Source: Serendipita indica DSM 11827 (taxonomy: Eukaryota > Basidiomycota > Agaricomycetes > Sebacinales > Serendipitaceae). Taken from it: a stretch of 64,000 nucleotides of DNA. The notes under the pieces are model-generated. The model made no database searches, was not told the origin of the DNA, and worked only from the letters and a program-made list of their open reading frames with translations. Where the stretch lies: assembly GCA_910890315.1 (NCBI GenBank), contig CAJVGD010000042.1:1612001-1676000 (forward strand). The letters run 5' to 3'. The first letter of the stretch is position 1. Each line of letters begins with the position of its first letter. Positions 1 to 11,147 of the stretch are shown in pieces. The translations under genes and the position numbers were made by a program.

Positions 1-1042
1 TTTTCGAACTCGCGTGGATATTACTCGCACAGGCACGATACAAAGAAGCTGCCGAAGCCTTTCTCAGAATGCTACACGTTAGCTCATGGTCTCCTGCAAC
101 GTACACGATGCTGGCTGCAGGTACCCTGGGCCTTTGCTCAACAATGTGCCGAAAATACTGACTATGGTCCAGGATGTTTCCTACTGGCTGGAGGAAAGGA
201 TGATGCACAACTTCTTCTCGATCAAATGCCCCTGAACAAGTCAGACAAGAAGGGCCCTGGTGGGCCGTTGCCCACTGAGGCCTATATAAGTTATAAGAGT
301 GACTCTTTCTCGCTTTTTCCATTGCTTCTACTAATAAACGTCTGCCAGTGACAACGTGGAAGGAAAAGGCAACCAGACAGAAAGGTGAAACTCGACTTGT
401 GGACGTTATCGGCGTTAGTCCTGTAGACGGTGAGGCTCAACGATTTGGTGAAAGTAAAAGTGTACTGATTATTCGTAGAAATGGCCATAAGTCCGCACAC
501 TCTATGGCGCTGAGAGTGGCGCTAACGCCCCTTTAGTGTGGAATAATCATCATCGAGCTGATAAGTCGGTGATAACTGAGAAAATCGGATACCTTTCGAG
601 CTTGCAACCACCACCAAGCATACAGACGTTGTCGACAGGCGAATCATCACAGGTCCAGCTAGACGGAGAGGAGCTGGCCTCGCGTAGCTTGCTTCTCGGT
701 GTTTTCCATGGGAGTCTCGGGGCATTCTCTACTGCTCGCCACTTCCTGGAAGAAGCGACAGCAACGCACGTAGACGGACCCAACAGCTGGGTCGCTCCCA
801 CTGCGATATACGAACAAGCGATCCTAGATCTACAGGAAACAGAAACACAGGTATCACAACTAGAGAGTAACGATCCCGCTCGTCGGGAGCGATGGAAGAC
901 GACATTCGACCGCGTGATCCCGAGGCTAGAACGCGCGACAGCTCTCGCATCCAACTCGACGAATCTAGCCGCGAGAATTGAGAGCAGAGTAGGGATGCTA
1001 AAGGACGAAATTGCGAGCAAGCGAATAGCGCTGGGCATCTAG
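1..1042 (+). CDS. IML2/TTC39-family protein, 5' truncated by window edge
   Basis: C-terminal part of an IML2/TTC39-family TPR protein; yeast Iml2 acts in clearance of protein inclusions. Reading starts in frame 3 with FELAWILLAQARYKEAAEAF, a TPR-like helix pair. I place four exons: to 120, 173-298, 349-429 and 537-1042, each joined by GT..AG introns in phase; the intron ending at 348 has a CTACTAAT branch site. The spliced product runs through VDVIGVSPVD into a C-terminal TPR segment (LLLGVFHGSLGAFSTARHFL) and ends RIALGI. The next gene downstream is a clear paralogue sharing the LVDVI.V.PVD block, the intron right after it, and the C-terminal pattern, so this is a tandem duplicate. The N-terminal two thirds lie outside the window. 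Family assignment is from recalled motif layout, not a search. Confidence 0.75.
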
Positions 1043-1242
1043 GACTTCTTGCGGGTTGACGATTGTAACCACGATACTTCTGACTCGGACTCTAATTATG
1101 CTTCGTGTGCTGGTTGCAAGTGGAGAAGCGCCTGTCTTCAGTCCCATCCTCGTTGGGGTGTTTCCACAGTTCTCTTTCTAGCGATTGTTCCAGCGTTGTT
1201 ACATCATCGAAATTTCCCTCAAATTCGAACAAGGGCGAAAAT

Positions 1243-3981
1243 ATGAACGAGATTTCTGAGGACGAGTATAACCATGCATCGCAAGGCGTAGAAGCGCTTC
1301 TTGCGGGCGACCTCCAGCGAGCTATCCAGGCATTTCGTAGGTCGCCAGTGAGAGTAGTTTATAATAGTCACTCATGTCACAGAGTCGTCCGAATCTCCTC
1401 TCGACCAACTTGGCCTAGGCGCTTCCGTGCTGTTACAGATATGTCTTTGCTTCAAGGGCGTCAACACACAGCAAGGGAGTGACGCGCTCAAGAAAGCAGA
1501 GGAAGAACTCAGTCGACGACGCAAGTCCGCTGCCGCAACTCCCAAAACGGCGAATAGCGCGTCGAGGTTCCCGCCTGGTCTCGAGTGGGAGATTCTCCAT
1601 GCCTATGTCGTCGTCCTCCAGGCACTGTTTCATACATTTTCTCAGTCGTACTATGGTCAGCTTACTGGCGACGATGTCTTGGTGGCTATCGGCTGACTCA
1701 ACGAATCCTTCATAGGTTTTTTGCAAGCGATGTGCGTTTATACTGGCAAAGACATCTAATTCTAATCGTGATCCTATAGCTATGAGGTTAACTCTGCACA
1801 CTCCAAGTTTGTCAAGTACGTCGACTCGTGGTGAATTTGACAACCGCTCAAGACATGCAGGCTCCAGAAGGTCGTCTTTCCTACTGGAATAGAGCACAAG
1901 ATGCCGAAAGGACATGCCACCCTAGATGTCTCCTCCAAGGCCGAGATCTCGTCCCCACCAACCACGCCTTCGACTCCGACCTCGGGATTCTTCTCGCGCA
2001 TCATTGGGTTCCGAAGCAGGGAAACCACCGCCCCTTCCCAATCAGAAGGAGACGAGAAGAATGAGCAACAGGATCTTGATGGCTTCCGTGAAGAGATGAT
2101 TATCTGTGGAACCGCATTTGGCAAGTACATCTAATGGTCGCACCCAATTATCTAAACAGGCTATAGGATTCGGTCTCTTTAGTCTAATCGTTAGCTTTCT
2201 TCCCCCAAAAGCAAGGTTTGTCATTCCGGGCAGTCCTGCTATGGTCATTGAAGCGCCAAGACAGGAGTATCGCTGGCGTATTCGGATACAAGTCTGATCG
2301 GAAAATGGCCTTGAGAGCCTTGTCATTTGCCGCGTCAGCATCCAAGACCATGAACGATCCTTTCGCTATTCTATCTGGGTAAGCTATGCTATTGTTCTCT
2401 ATACACCACTAGTTAAACCATCTCTAGGGTAAGCTATCTACTTTACGCTGAGATCCATGCTAGAACCAGTCACAGCTTGTCGTAGTCTTCTATCACGGAT
2501 ACCTACCCCGGTCTCTAGCTTGGCAAGCCGATCTTGCAGTACTTAATTCTGACGACCTGGAGATTATACAAAGGTATGCCATACTATTCATCGAGCGCAT
2601 GATACTCATGTACCGCAGGCTAGGGGCTCGTTACCCAGCAAGTCTGCTCTGGGTCGTTAGCGAGGTTTGTCGGGTCTCTGACTGAATAACGTCGCTAAAT
2701 AGTGCACAGGCTCAGATATACCACGCGAATGACCAACCCAAGAAAGCGATTTCGCTCGTCGAAGGAGCTCTATCGACTTCGACCAATTCAATCAAACTTG
2801 GTTCCACATTTTCTAAAGGAAATGGTCAGCCAGCCAGACTCATTCAACTTGACCAGATGATGCTCTCGGAATACGTCTGGTTTCTCATGTCCCAGGGTCG
2901 CTATCTGGATGCGGGTATTGGGTTCTGCGAGATGCTGCGATTAAACGGATCGTCTCGCAACCTTTGAGACTAATGATAGCTGGTGTGTACGCCCGCGAGC
3001 TTGAATTACATGTGACTGACGAGTAGATTATTAGGTTGCTACATTCGAGCTGGGTACACGGAATTAGCACAAGAGACATTAAAACAGATCGTGGCTTCAA
3101 TGGAGAAGAAGAAGAACGATGGTCACAAAACCGATAGCAACTCGATTCCCAACGTGTTCTTGAACCACTGGAGTGAGTAGCCTTCACTCAAAGGCAAGAG
3201 AGGAGTGCTCAAAGATTATACCAGTGGAGCTATGGGAGGAGAAAAGAGCAAGACGAGGAGACGATGCCGAGCTGGTCGATGTCATCTCAGTTAATCCCGT
3301 GGATGGTGAGTTCTTTCTCCGAGACAAACCGCGGTGACTTATTGTTAGAGTTGGTTATCGGTAATACGAATAGGAATTCAGAGATCTAGCACTGACACAT
3401 GTCCATCAGTATGGGACAACTTCTACAGAAACACAAGCGACAATACACAAGCGATAGTTTGCGAATTGTGCGTCTGGAAGCCACGCATTCATATTCACGA
3501 TTCGTCTATCGCGCAGTATGAGGGGGTTTCCATAAAGGAGGAGAAAGAAGACTCTTTCGAAGACCTTGCGGAATCCAATATGGATTTGAACACTCCAGAT
3601 GAGAGAGCATCACGATGGCTCATCCTTGGAACACTCTACGGTACTCGCGGTGAATCCGAGACCGCCAGAAGCTACCTACGGGACGCCATGGAGGGCGAAA
3701 CAGTGTGGATAAAGACCTGGATCTCCCCGCTGGCAGCGTATGAGCTGGCGGTCGTTGATTTGCGTGAGGCGGAAGCTGGAGACACCGGTGCAAAGGAGGG
3801 AGAGCAAGAGACTGCGCAAGCGCGAAAGGAACGCTGGAGACAGGCATTCCTCCGCGCGACAAGTTCTTTAGACCGCTGTGCGACGCTAGTCGCAGGGACA
3901 GCACTTGCGGGACGATTGGAGAGCAAGGTGGACTTGACGAAAGACGAAATTGCTCAACGGCGCGCTATGTTGGGGTTGTAG
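1243..3981 (+). CDS. IML2/TTC39-family protein, second tandem copy
   Basis: Full-length paralogue of the gene at the left edge. ATG at 1243 gives MNEISEDEYNHASQGVEALL, followed by GLEWEILHAYVVVLQALFHT, the joined YEVNSAHSKFVKLQK block, a serine/proline linker, GFGLFSLIVSFLPP, then GARYPASLLWVVSEAQIYH and the C-terminal TPR repeats ending at 3981. These blocks follow the IML2/TTC39 order. About a dozen short introns are needed; one has a GC donor (2121-2166), and 2379-2475 seems to hold two introns separated by a single exon base. Near 2950-2962 the frame slips by one base relative to the paralogue (one base missing between RLNGSS and LRLMIAG) with no usable intron. That is either a sequence error or a real lesion. 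Its stop lies 36 bases from the convergent cyclin gene. Confidence 0.75.
2379..2475 (+). other. Probable twin intron with a one-base exon (2428)
   Basis: Two complete introns lie back to back: 2379-2427 (49 bases, gtaagc..ctctag) and 2429-2475 (47 bases, gtaagc..cacag), leaving only G2428 between them. Both begin with the same gtaagctat string. With G2428 kept, the codons read TCT GGG CTT GTC and the IML2 reading frame continues (AILSG then LVVVFYHGYL). Removing the whole block as one intron, or only the first intron, leads to an in-frame stop within 20 codons. It could be described as a one-nucleotide exon or as a stwintron whose inner intron sits at the donor of the outer. A single-base sequence error is the main alternative. 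Confidence 0.55.
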
Positions 3982-4017
3982 GAGGACAGACAGTACAATA
4001 GATCTCGGAATCAGACG

Positions 4018-4992
4018 CTATTTATGGTCATCGAGCCACCTCCGGACGTCCTTTTTCGTGAGCAGCTGGGAGGGTCGCAATTGGTCCGCTTGTGAGCGTG
4101 GTCGGTAGAGGCGCATGATGAGGCCACAGACGAGCCACACGTCATCGTAGGAAGCATCGAATAGCTCCCACCAACGGAGTTCGCTTTCACGCTCAGAGGG
4201 GAGTGGTAGTTGAAGATGCCTAATGACGAGGAAAATGGAAGCGCAGACGATGACTGGAATAGGGTATATGGCGTACACAGGGGTTTGAAGTCTATTGATA
4301 ATAAGCGATTGTGACTCGGTGTTATGTACACTCACGCATCGTTCAGGTAGCCCCATGCCATTTGGCAAGCCTTTCCATCGTCGAGGAGGTTCAACACGCG
4401 CAGGTAGTTGACGAGCGTACCATATGGTAATGAGACGTCTACGTAAAAACCCAATCTTTTGAGAAGTTGCATTTCCGCGACGATGAGCGCGTCTTTCATG
4501 TCATAAAACGTTTGAGAGAAGTATGACATTGGCTCGTAGTGAAATGTTGAAATGTCGTGTGACTTGAGATGTTTCGCTTGCTGTATCAGAAGATCATAGA
4601 CGTTGATAACGTCTCTCATCCGCAGAGGGCATTCCTCGAGTTTGGATGCAAGGTAGAGTGCTCCCATGCCAATTTCCTGAACCAGTATCAGATATTAAAC
4701 CTTGGCTAGGCTATGCTCACAGCAATTCCATACTTTTCCATCGAGCTCGTGTACCAAAACCGTTGGAAGAGGACTTGGGCAGTAGCCATTGCAACTTGCT
4801 TCCTGCAATAGTCAATACTGTGCAGAATTTCTTGGACGATTCTCACTGCTTGAGCAAGATGCCCGCTTGCTGTATCATTTTTGCTCCATACGCTCTGAGA
4901 TCGTCTTCGAGGTCGGCTGGGATCCCATCTCGTCTTGAGGGGGTTTCCTTGATCTGACTCAGAGTTGCAAGAGGTGTTAAATTGATCTCCAT
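4018..4992 (-). CDS. Cyclin L-like cyclin
   Basis: Cyclin-box protein most like cyclin L, the CDK11/CDK12-type partner that links transcription and pre-mRNA splicing. The N-terminus (MEINLTPLATLSQI, then TPSRRDGIPADLEDDLR) matches the cyclin L start, followed by AGILLKQ, VAMATAQVLFQRFWY, and after an intron EIGMGALYLASKLEECPLR-MRDVINVY, the first cyclin fold. The second fold runs from LVNYLRVLNLL through LQTPVYAIYPIPVIVCASIF. GT..AG introns join the pieces in frame; I chose ATG 4992 because the longer reading uses a TTG. The protein stops at WLDDHK with no arginine/serine tail, whereas animal cyclin L carries one. An RS-rich protein is encoded head to head only 35 bases away. Confidence 0.8.
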
Positions 4993-5027
4993 GGACGTGC
5001 TAGAGAGTTGCCGGACTGGCCACAGCA
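4993..5027. promoter_or_regulatory. Very short divergent promoter interval
   Basis: Only 35 bases separate the ATG of the cyclin L-like gene (minus, 4992) from the first ATG of the RS-rich gene (plus, 5028). Transcription starts must therefore lie inside the opposite gene's 5' end, or the RS gene starts at the later ATG at 5077. No TATA box is visible. Confidence 0.4.
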
Positions 5028-6712
5028 ATGGCAGGCGTCAACATTTCTTGGTTTGCACCACCTCGACAGGTTTCCTATGGACAGCAGCGAAACGCCTGCG
5101 CAAGGTCATGAAGTGAAACAAGAGCAGTCTCAAATAGACAACAGGCAAGAGGGAGATCCCTCAAAGCCGACAGACACACCGTCCAGCGCGACGTCAAAGC
5201 CTGAAGCACGCCCCGGCAAACAATTCACGTCTGCCAACGCGTCGAATGTCGATGAAAAGAGGAAAAAGTCTCCTCAACGACGCAGAGGTGGTCGTGGACG
5301 GCCAGGTCAACGCGGACCCGTGATAGATCCCCAGGGCCACCTCCTTTACCCCCTGCAATTCCACCTCCTGCAGGATATCGGAGACCAAGTGATAGAAAGG
5401 ACTCTCCTCCTCCATTTCGGAGAGGTCGTTCGCCTGGTAAGATTTCTAAACACTGGAACTTCTACAGCTCACATTATGCCAGAACCCCCCAGAAGAAGAA
5501 GTCCTCTGCCACCCCCTCCACTTCCACCAAATATACCACGGCCGTCTGCCTATGGGCGATCGCGCTATGGTAGCCCGCCACCGCGTCGTTCACCTCCTCC
5601 AATGAGGCGAAGAGATTCCAGATCAAGATCTCCTCCACCACGTTACAACCGCTCTCCACCACCTGGGAGGCGAAGGTCGCCGTTGCCTCCTCCACGAAGG
5701 CGCTCTCCACCTGGAGGCTATCGTCGATCTCGAAGTCCTCTTTACAGAGGCAGACCATCCCCTTATTCCCGTGGTCCTTCTCCTTTACGAAGACGATCAC
5801 CCCACCGCCCACGAACGCGTTCACCGTCTCCTTCCATACGCCATCGACTCCCTTCCCCGAAACGCAGACCCCTTTCCCCGCCGAGATCAGGACATGGGAG
5901 CAGGAGAGTGTCCCCAACTCGTCGTCCTAGTCCAAGTCCTCCGCACTCTCCTCGGAAACGTACACGTAGTCTTGAAAAGGCAGACGCGCGGGACGACGAT
6001 GACAGATTTGCAAAGAAGAGGCGAACACTGGATGAACAAATGTATGAAGCTTCTGATACTCGTATGCAAGGCGTCAAGCAAGAGGAACCCATAGAATCTG
6101 CCGCTTCCTCAGCCGCCCGCAGACCGACGATGGATCCGCCTACTGCTCCTAGACGAGATAGAGAAACACAAGACCGTCTCAAGGCTACAGTAGATCACGA
6201 AAAGCTTCGCGTCAAGACTGAACAGCAGGACGTGGAGATGGCGGATGCTGGATCCACCGTAGCCACACCATTAACACCAGCAAAGCGCGGACAGCCAACC
6301 AAGCATGTTTCCACGCCCAGTACCTCTCAGCCAGCACCCACTCAGCCGCCTCCTCCACCCCCCATCCCGATTGTTAGCGTTCCAAAGATGCCCACATGGA
6401 AGAAGGAGAGTGTCACGGCCGATTTGGATGCCGAGGTACGTGAAAATCACCAAGCGCAACTTCCCTTTCTGATTTGCGCAATAGGTTGAACGCGTCCGTC
6501 AACTTCGATACGCGTCCATGGCGGAACACAATGCCATTGATGTTGAGCTGCGTCGTGCTTTGTTTGAACTGGACCTGGCACAGCTTGACCTGCGAGGAGT
6601 CGAGGCCAAGGCTGCAGTAGCGGAAAAGCAAACAGAACTAGCAGCCAAGGGGATGCTTGAAGGTAAGCATGTTCACACCCTATTAGACGGCTAGCTGATG
6701 ATTCCAGTTTGA
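5028..6712 (+). CDS. Arginine/serine- and proline-rich nuclear protein
   Basis: Long disordered protein rich in RS, SPP and PRRRSP repeats (about 5290-5960), with a basic KRTRS stretch, an acidic/glutamine middle, a poly-proline run and a C-terminal charged helix (DAEVERVRQLRYASMAEHN) ending EV at 6712. Such composition is typical of splicing co-factors such as SRRM1-type or CLASRP-type proteins, but I cannot name a family. ATG 5028 gives MAGVNISWFAPPRQ and joins, after a 58-base intron (5070-5127), to SQIDNRQEGD; ATG 5077 is an alternative start. The frame changes between about 5230 and 5300, where only a 38-base GT..AG interval or an indel would serve. Introns at 5437-5482, after DAE, and after GMLE are clear. 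It shares a 35-base promoter with the cyclin L-like gene. Confidence 0.65.
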
Positions 6713-6832
6713 GATATCCACCGCTCAAGAGAACCTCGGTCGTTATTCGCATCCGTTCACTAGTGTAAGAATAAAAGAGTCTATAGACGCGAGCATACAA
6801 AGTCCCGAGCATGCGGCCTGAATCATAAGAGC

Positions 6833-8361
6833 TAGTAGTGGTGAATCTAGACGGGTGAATCAGCAAAAGTCAGAGTTGCAAAGAGTTGCTGGACAAACCT
6901 CTTCCCTCTCTCGTCCACGCATGAACGGAGGCTCGGTACCAGCATAGTAAATGTCGGTCCACAAGTCCCTCAGTTCGGGCTCTGCGCTCTTCTTCGCCTC
7001 CTCGACGGCAGCGTCCACCTCGGCCTTTGCCTTTTTGTCGATTTCCTTGAGTTCCTCTTCAGAGGCAAGTCCCCATTCCTCGATGTGCTTTTGAAGACCC
7101 TTGATGGGATCTTGCGTGCTGCGCATGCGCTGGACCTCCTCACGGGTACGGTATGTGGTTCCGGGGTCGGACATCGAGTGGCCACCGTAGCGGTAGGTGA
7201 CAAACTCTAGAAGGAGAGGACCCTTGTCGGCCAATGCCCATTCACGAGCATGCTTGACGGCTTGGTGGACGGCGATGATGTCCATGCCGTTTGCCTAGCA
7301 GAGGTTTAGAGATGCGCACAACCTAACAAAAAGAGGAAACTTACCTGAATACCAGGAATCAGATCACCACGAGTGAAGTACTCCGTGTTGGAAGAACTGC
7401 GCTCGGCAGAAGTACCCATTCCGTACTTGTTGTTCTCGCAGACAAAGATGCAAGGAAGATTCCACAGCTTAGCCTATCAAACTGATCAGCAACGTTTACT
7501 CAATGTATTCAGACATACCATGTTGAACGATTCGAAGACTTGGCCTTGGTTAGAAGCACCGTCACCATAGAGGGCAAATGTGACAGTGTTCTTTTTCATA
7601 TATTTGTCGGCAAATGCGATACCAGCGCCCAACGGGACTTGAGCACCAACAATACCGTTGCCGCCAAAGAATGTTGGGGTGAAGATGTGCATAGAGCCAC
7701 CTTTGCCGTTCGACATACCAGCCTGACGACCTGGAATATGCATATGAGTTATCAATAGTACGTACAGTGCCTAGCGTGTACTCACCGAGCAGTTCAGCGA
7801 GCACACCAGTGACTGTTCCGCCTCGGAGGACCGCAAACGGATGGCATCGGTAGGAAGTGATGAGTTTATCGTCCTTGTCCATCGCAGAGTGGAAGCCAAC
7901 GGACACTGCTTCCTAGGAGAGGATCAGTAGGCTGCCCCAACATTCTGGACAGCGATGTCGTTGGACTGACCTGGCCAATGGCCAAATGGCAAAAGCCTCG
8001 GATGAGCTTTGCTTGGTAAAGAGCACCAGCAGCTTGCTCCATTTTACGCATGAGCGACATTTGCTCAAACCACTCGAGCAGATTTTCTTTCGTCACGCTC
8101 ACATCGAGCCCGGGCGTCTCTGTGCGGTACGAGCGGAACGAATTCTCGTCAAGAGTGACCGTGAATGGTTGGTTGGAGTCTTTTGGCTCCGAAGTGAGCT
8201 TTGTAGTGTCGGCCGCGACCTGAACGGTCTGCATAAACCGAGCTCCTAACGGCTAAGGGGTCTCCTTGTGAGCAAAATACATTCAAATTTACTCTAGAAA
8301 GGTTACTGACTATCCGTCGGGACAGTAGCCTTCTTGATAGTGGTGCTAGCCTGGACGACAT
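6833..8361 (-). CDS. PDA1: Pyruvate dehydrogenase E1 component, alpha subunit (mitochondrial)
   Basis: E1-alpha of the mitochondrial pyruvate dehydrogenase complex, a thiamine-diphosphate enzyme decarboxylating pyruvate. ATG 8361 gives [20 protein letters not shown] after splicing, an arginine-rich matrix-targeting peptide. Then come [20 protein letters not shown], the KGGSMHI.. and [15 protein letters not shown] blocks, the ThDP motif [17 protein letters not shown], and the phosphorylation loop [15 protein letters not shown] with the kinase-target serines. The last exon is short: an intron at 6848-6898 joins REREE to IHHY and a TAG at 6833; reading through instead would add a tail of about twelve unrelated residues. 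Six or so introns, all GT..AG. Converges with the RS-rich gene, 120 bases between stops. Confidence 0.93.
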
Positions 8362-9371
8362 CGGGAGAGTAGGGTCGAAGTTTGGACTTGACCATTCTGA
8401 CTCTCCATTTTCCTGACGAAGATGTATTCAAAAGCTGCAATACCTTTGAAGACAGTAGTGAAGACGATATCAAACAGTTTCTAGAGACTTAACCAACAAA
8501 AGCTTGCCAATCTTCCGCCTCGTAGGCACTTCGTCTTCGAAATGAACTCTATACTGCGTCTCTATTCAAGACGGACAACCTGACTAGGCTAGGATATCTA
8601 CAAGTAGAGGGCTAGAATAATTCGCCAAAGTAGACAGTACTATTCAACGTCAGGTATTGTATATGAATACTCTTGTATTATCTTCATACAGGTCGCGCAA
8701 AGCTCACAAATACAATGGATGGTTTAGCCGAAACACTCACCTCGGGAACCCTATTGGTACGTGCTAACAGCCCCCTATTATCTCTCTCGGATATACAATT
8801 CGTTTATCTAATCCGTCATGTTTCTTTCACCTTGAACGTCGCTTTCTGGTCGAAAATGAAAATCTGATTCCAACGACCCAAGGGAAGTCAAAGAAGCGTA
8901 ATCTTCTGATACTAAATGGTCCGGCTTTATATCCTTATACTAATACACGTTGCTTCATTAACCCAGCCTCACTCCACGTAAGCTATCAAGCCCGATTGAA
9001 CACAATGGATGCCATTGTCCTCCAACTTCGTTTGAATGTTCGTTCGACATTCAGATAGAAGTTAACAAAATTCAAGGGACATGCTATTGATGGTGCTAGT
9101 TGGCGCAAACATGAGTCATTCTCCAATAGCCACGGCTTGATCCCGCCCACAACAAGTCATTCTGGATTGTCTCAAGCACAATCTTGGTAAAACGACAACA
9201 GCATACATTGAATACCATGGAACCATTATAGTGAAGCCTTCAAGACCCCGTCCGAATAACTGTCAACCTCGACCGGATCACACTAAAAAATCTCGGCTAG
9301 TACGATCTACATCCACCTTTGACTTCTGGCGTACATATTCTTCTTTCGCTGAAAGCTGATTGTGCGCATAT
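8362..9371. other. Intergenic stretch, no supported gene
   Basis: About 1 kb with several stop codons in every frame. A small ATG at 8714 opens MDGLAETLTSGTLL followed by a good gtacgt donor, so a short first exon is conceivable, but I find no second exon that continues it. It probably holds the PDA1 promoter on the left and the 3' flank of the SET gene on the right. Confidence 0.4.
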
Positions 9372-10294
9372 CTACTGGAGCTCTGCTGGCGGCGGAACTC
9401 CGTCCCTCTCTGCGATGCGTAGACAGTGCTTATAACAAAGCAAGCCATTGCTGCGGTCTCCATTGCTATGATACTCCAGATAAGCATCATAATACAGTGA
9501 CCCGTCGAAGTGATACACCCCTTCGTCATGCAAGGCCTGTAGTGCTGCTCCTATCTGGTTGTTGTTAGTATAATGTTGGATGCGAAATTGTAGCGTACTT
9601 CTGATATCGCTGGGTGTTCTGTTTCGAGAACTCCCATGGCCCGCCCGCGCTTTGGATCCGAGCGAGTTGGAAAGCTACAAGATTCGCATTCGCAACTGAC
9701 TCCTTTCCTTGCAAGCAGTCGATTTTGACGACTTTGTGCTGGGTGCAATATTCCATCGACATCGTAGGACATCCGCAGCAGGGTGCCTTGGGTTATTCGA
9801 CAGAGGGTTCGGAACTCGAACCACGAGTTATTTTGACCAATTTTCACCAGTTCTGAGCGTATGTTCGGGCGACATGATTGTTGGAAGCGACAGCCGACTA
9901 TAGGCACAGCGTACAGTTGGCCCTGTAGATATGCAAGGCAGTTGGAGTACCACCTATCTATTTCCTGGTTTGAGACTCCGGAGGTGAAGTTATTGTTCAG
10001 CTGGAGTCTCCTGAAGGCGGCCTGCTTGTCTGGGCTCAGGAGATTCCAGGCGGCGGCGAACTCCTGGGCGTCTATAACCAGCGAAGAGTTGCTAGAAACC
10101 GTGGCTCTGAGCTTCAGTACCGGCACCTCTATCAGGACCATCTCCCCCGCTTCGATATCAGTTGCCGCACGGATGTGGTCATGATGGAATACTGCCAGAG
10201 TGTCAACGACGGGCACTTTTCGGAGACAACATCACACACGTAGATTCGGATGCCGGTATACGACGTTAAAGAAGTCGGATTGTGGAAGATTCAT
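9372..10294 (-). CDS. SET-domain protein (putative lysine methyltransferase)
   Basis: Predicted protein of 276 residues from three exons: 10240-10294, 9599-10191 and 9372-9554, with introns of 48 and 44 bases. Spliced N-terminus MNLPQSDFFNVVYRHPNLLF leads into HIRAATDIEAGEMVLIEVP, the start of a SET fold. Further on are a QQSCRPNIR block corresponding to the NHSC.PN cofactor/knot motif, RISYD-type RMSYDVDGI, and a post-SET-like CECESC cluster. The third exon adds a helical tail ending PPPAELQ. The layout resembles SMYD-like fungal SET proteins without a MYND zinc finger. The Asn-His of NHS is replaced by Gln-Gln here, so activity is uncertain. Substrate unknown. The first exon rests on frame and splice signals only. 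Confidence 0.7.
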
Positions 10295-11147
10295 GGTAAA
10301 GATGTCGACAGAGCAGGCCTCACTGACTCTCCGCATTTATGCATTTCTTATCCATTGTTTGCGGCCCACCATGACAAGTTGAATGACCCTATTATCATGA
10401 GATCGCCGAAAGCTTCTGCATATCGCCCCGATATCCTCTACGCATCAAAGGGCATCGTACAAACGCCGTCTACATGAGGTCAACCTCGCAGGACTCTGCC
10501 GCTACGTCTGCATCTCCCCTTTACCCCGGGGGTTATGCCGCACATTGCCGTCGCGTCAACCACGCCGTGGAGGGTCATCTCTCTGGGTTAGTGTACCTGT
10601 CAGCAGCGTCCCCCTGCTCGAAAAGCGGGATAATCGATATGGCTGCACGCCATTTTGGGGGTACTGGTCAACGAAACACAAGATGGCACCAAGAAAGGCA
10701 TAATCTCGCCACACTCTAGACCTCATATCTGGCCGGTTAACACAACCGCCGTAACGGGCCTCTCGCCGATTGGAACAGCTTTTGGCTTTCAATCGAATCC
10801 TCTTCGTTTCTCTCAACCTTTGCCGTGCATATGACAAGCCCAGCAATTTGCGGGACTTGCAACCTATCCGGTCAATCGCCACTGCCTGTATCATAGGGCT
10901 CTGCAGCGCCTGACCCATTTTATCCAATCAATAAAGTGGTCCGTGCGCAGCATTGTGATTGAACAATGCCTTTCCGGCCTTTTACCAAGCATACTCATCA
11001 TCCTGACATCACAACCCTCCTTGTTCGGCTAGCTCAAAACGTAGAGGCAATGGCGTCTGAACAATGCATTTGCAACACATAAATTATACGATATCAGTCG
11101 TTCCCTTTGGTGCTATGTAAATCGAGACATTGCTCTTGAATCCGTTT
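10295..11147. other. Intergenic stretch, no supported gene
   Basis: About 850 bases between the start of the SET gene and the 3' end of the next minus-strand gene. Open frames exist on both strands, the longest on the minus strand at 10556-10927, but none has a proper ATG context, splice partners or a recognisable domain. Confidence 0.4.

Noticed and set aside
10556-10927. Minus-strand open frame of 123 codons
   Set aside because: Starts at a TTG, shows no domain, splice partner or family-like pattern.
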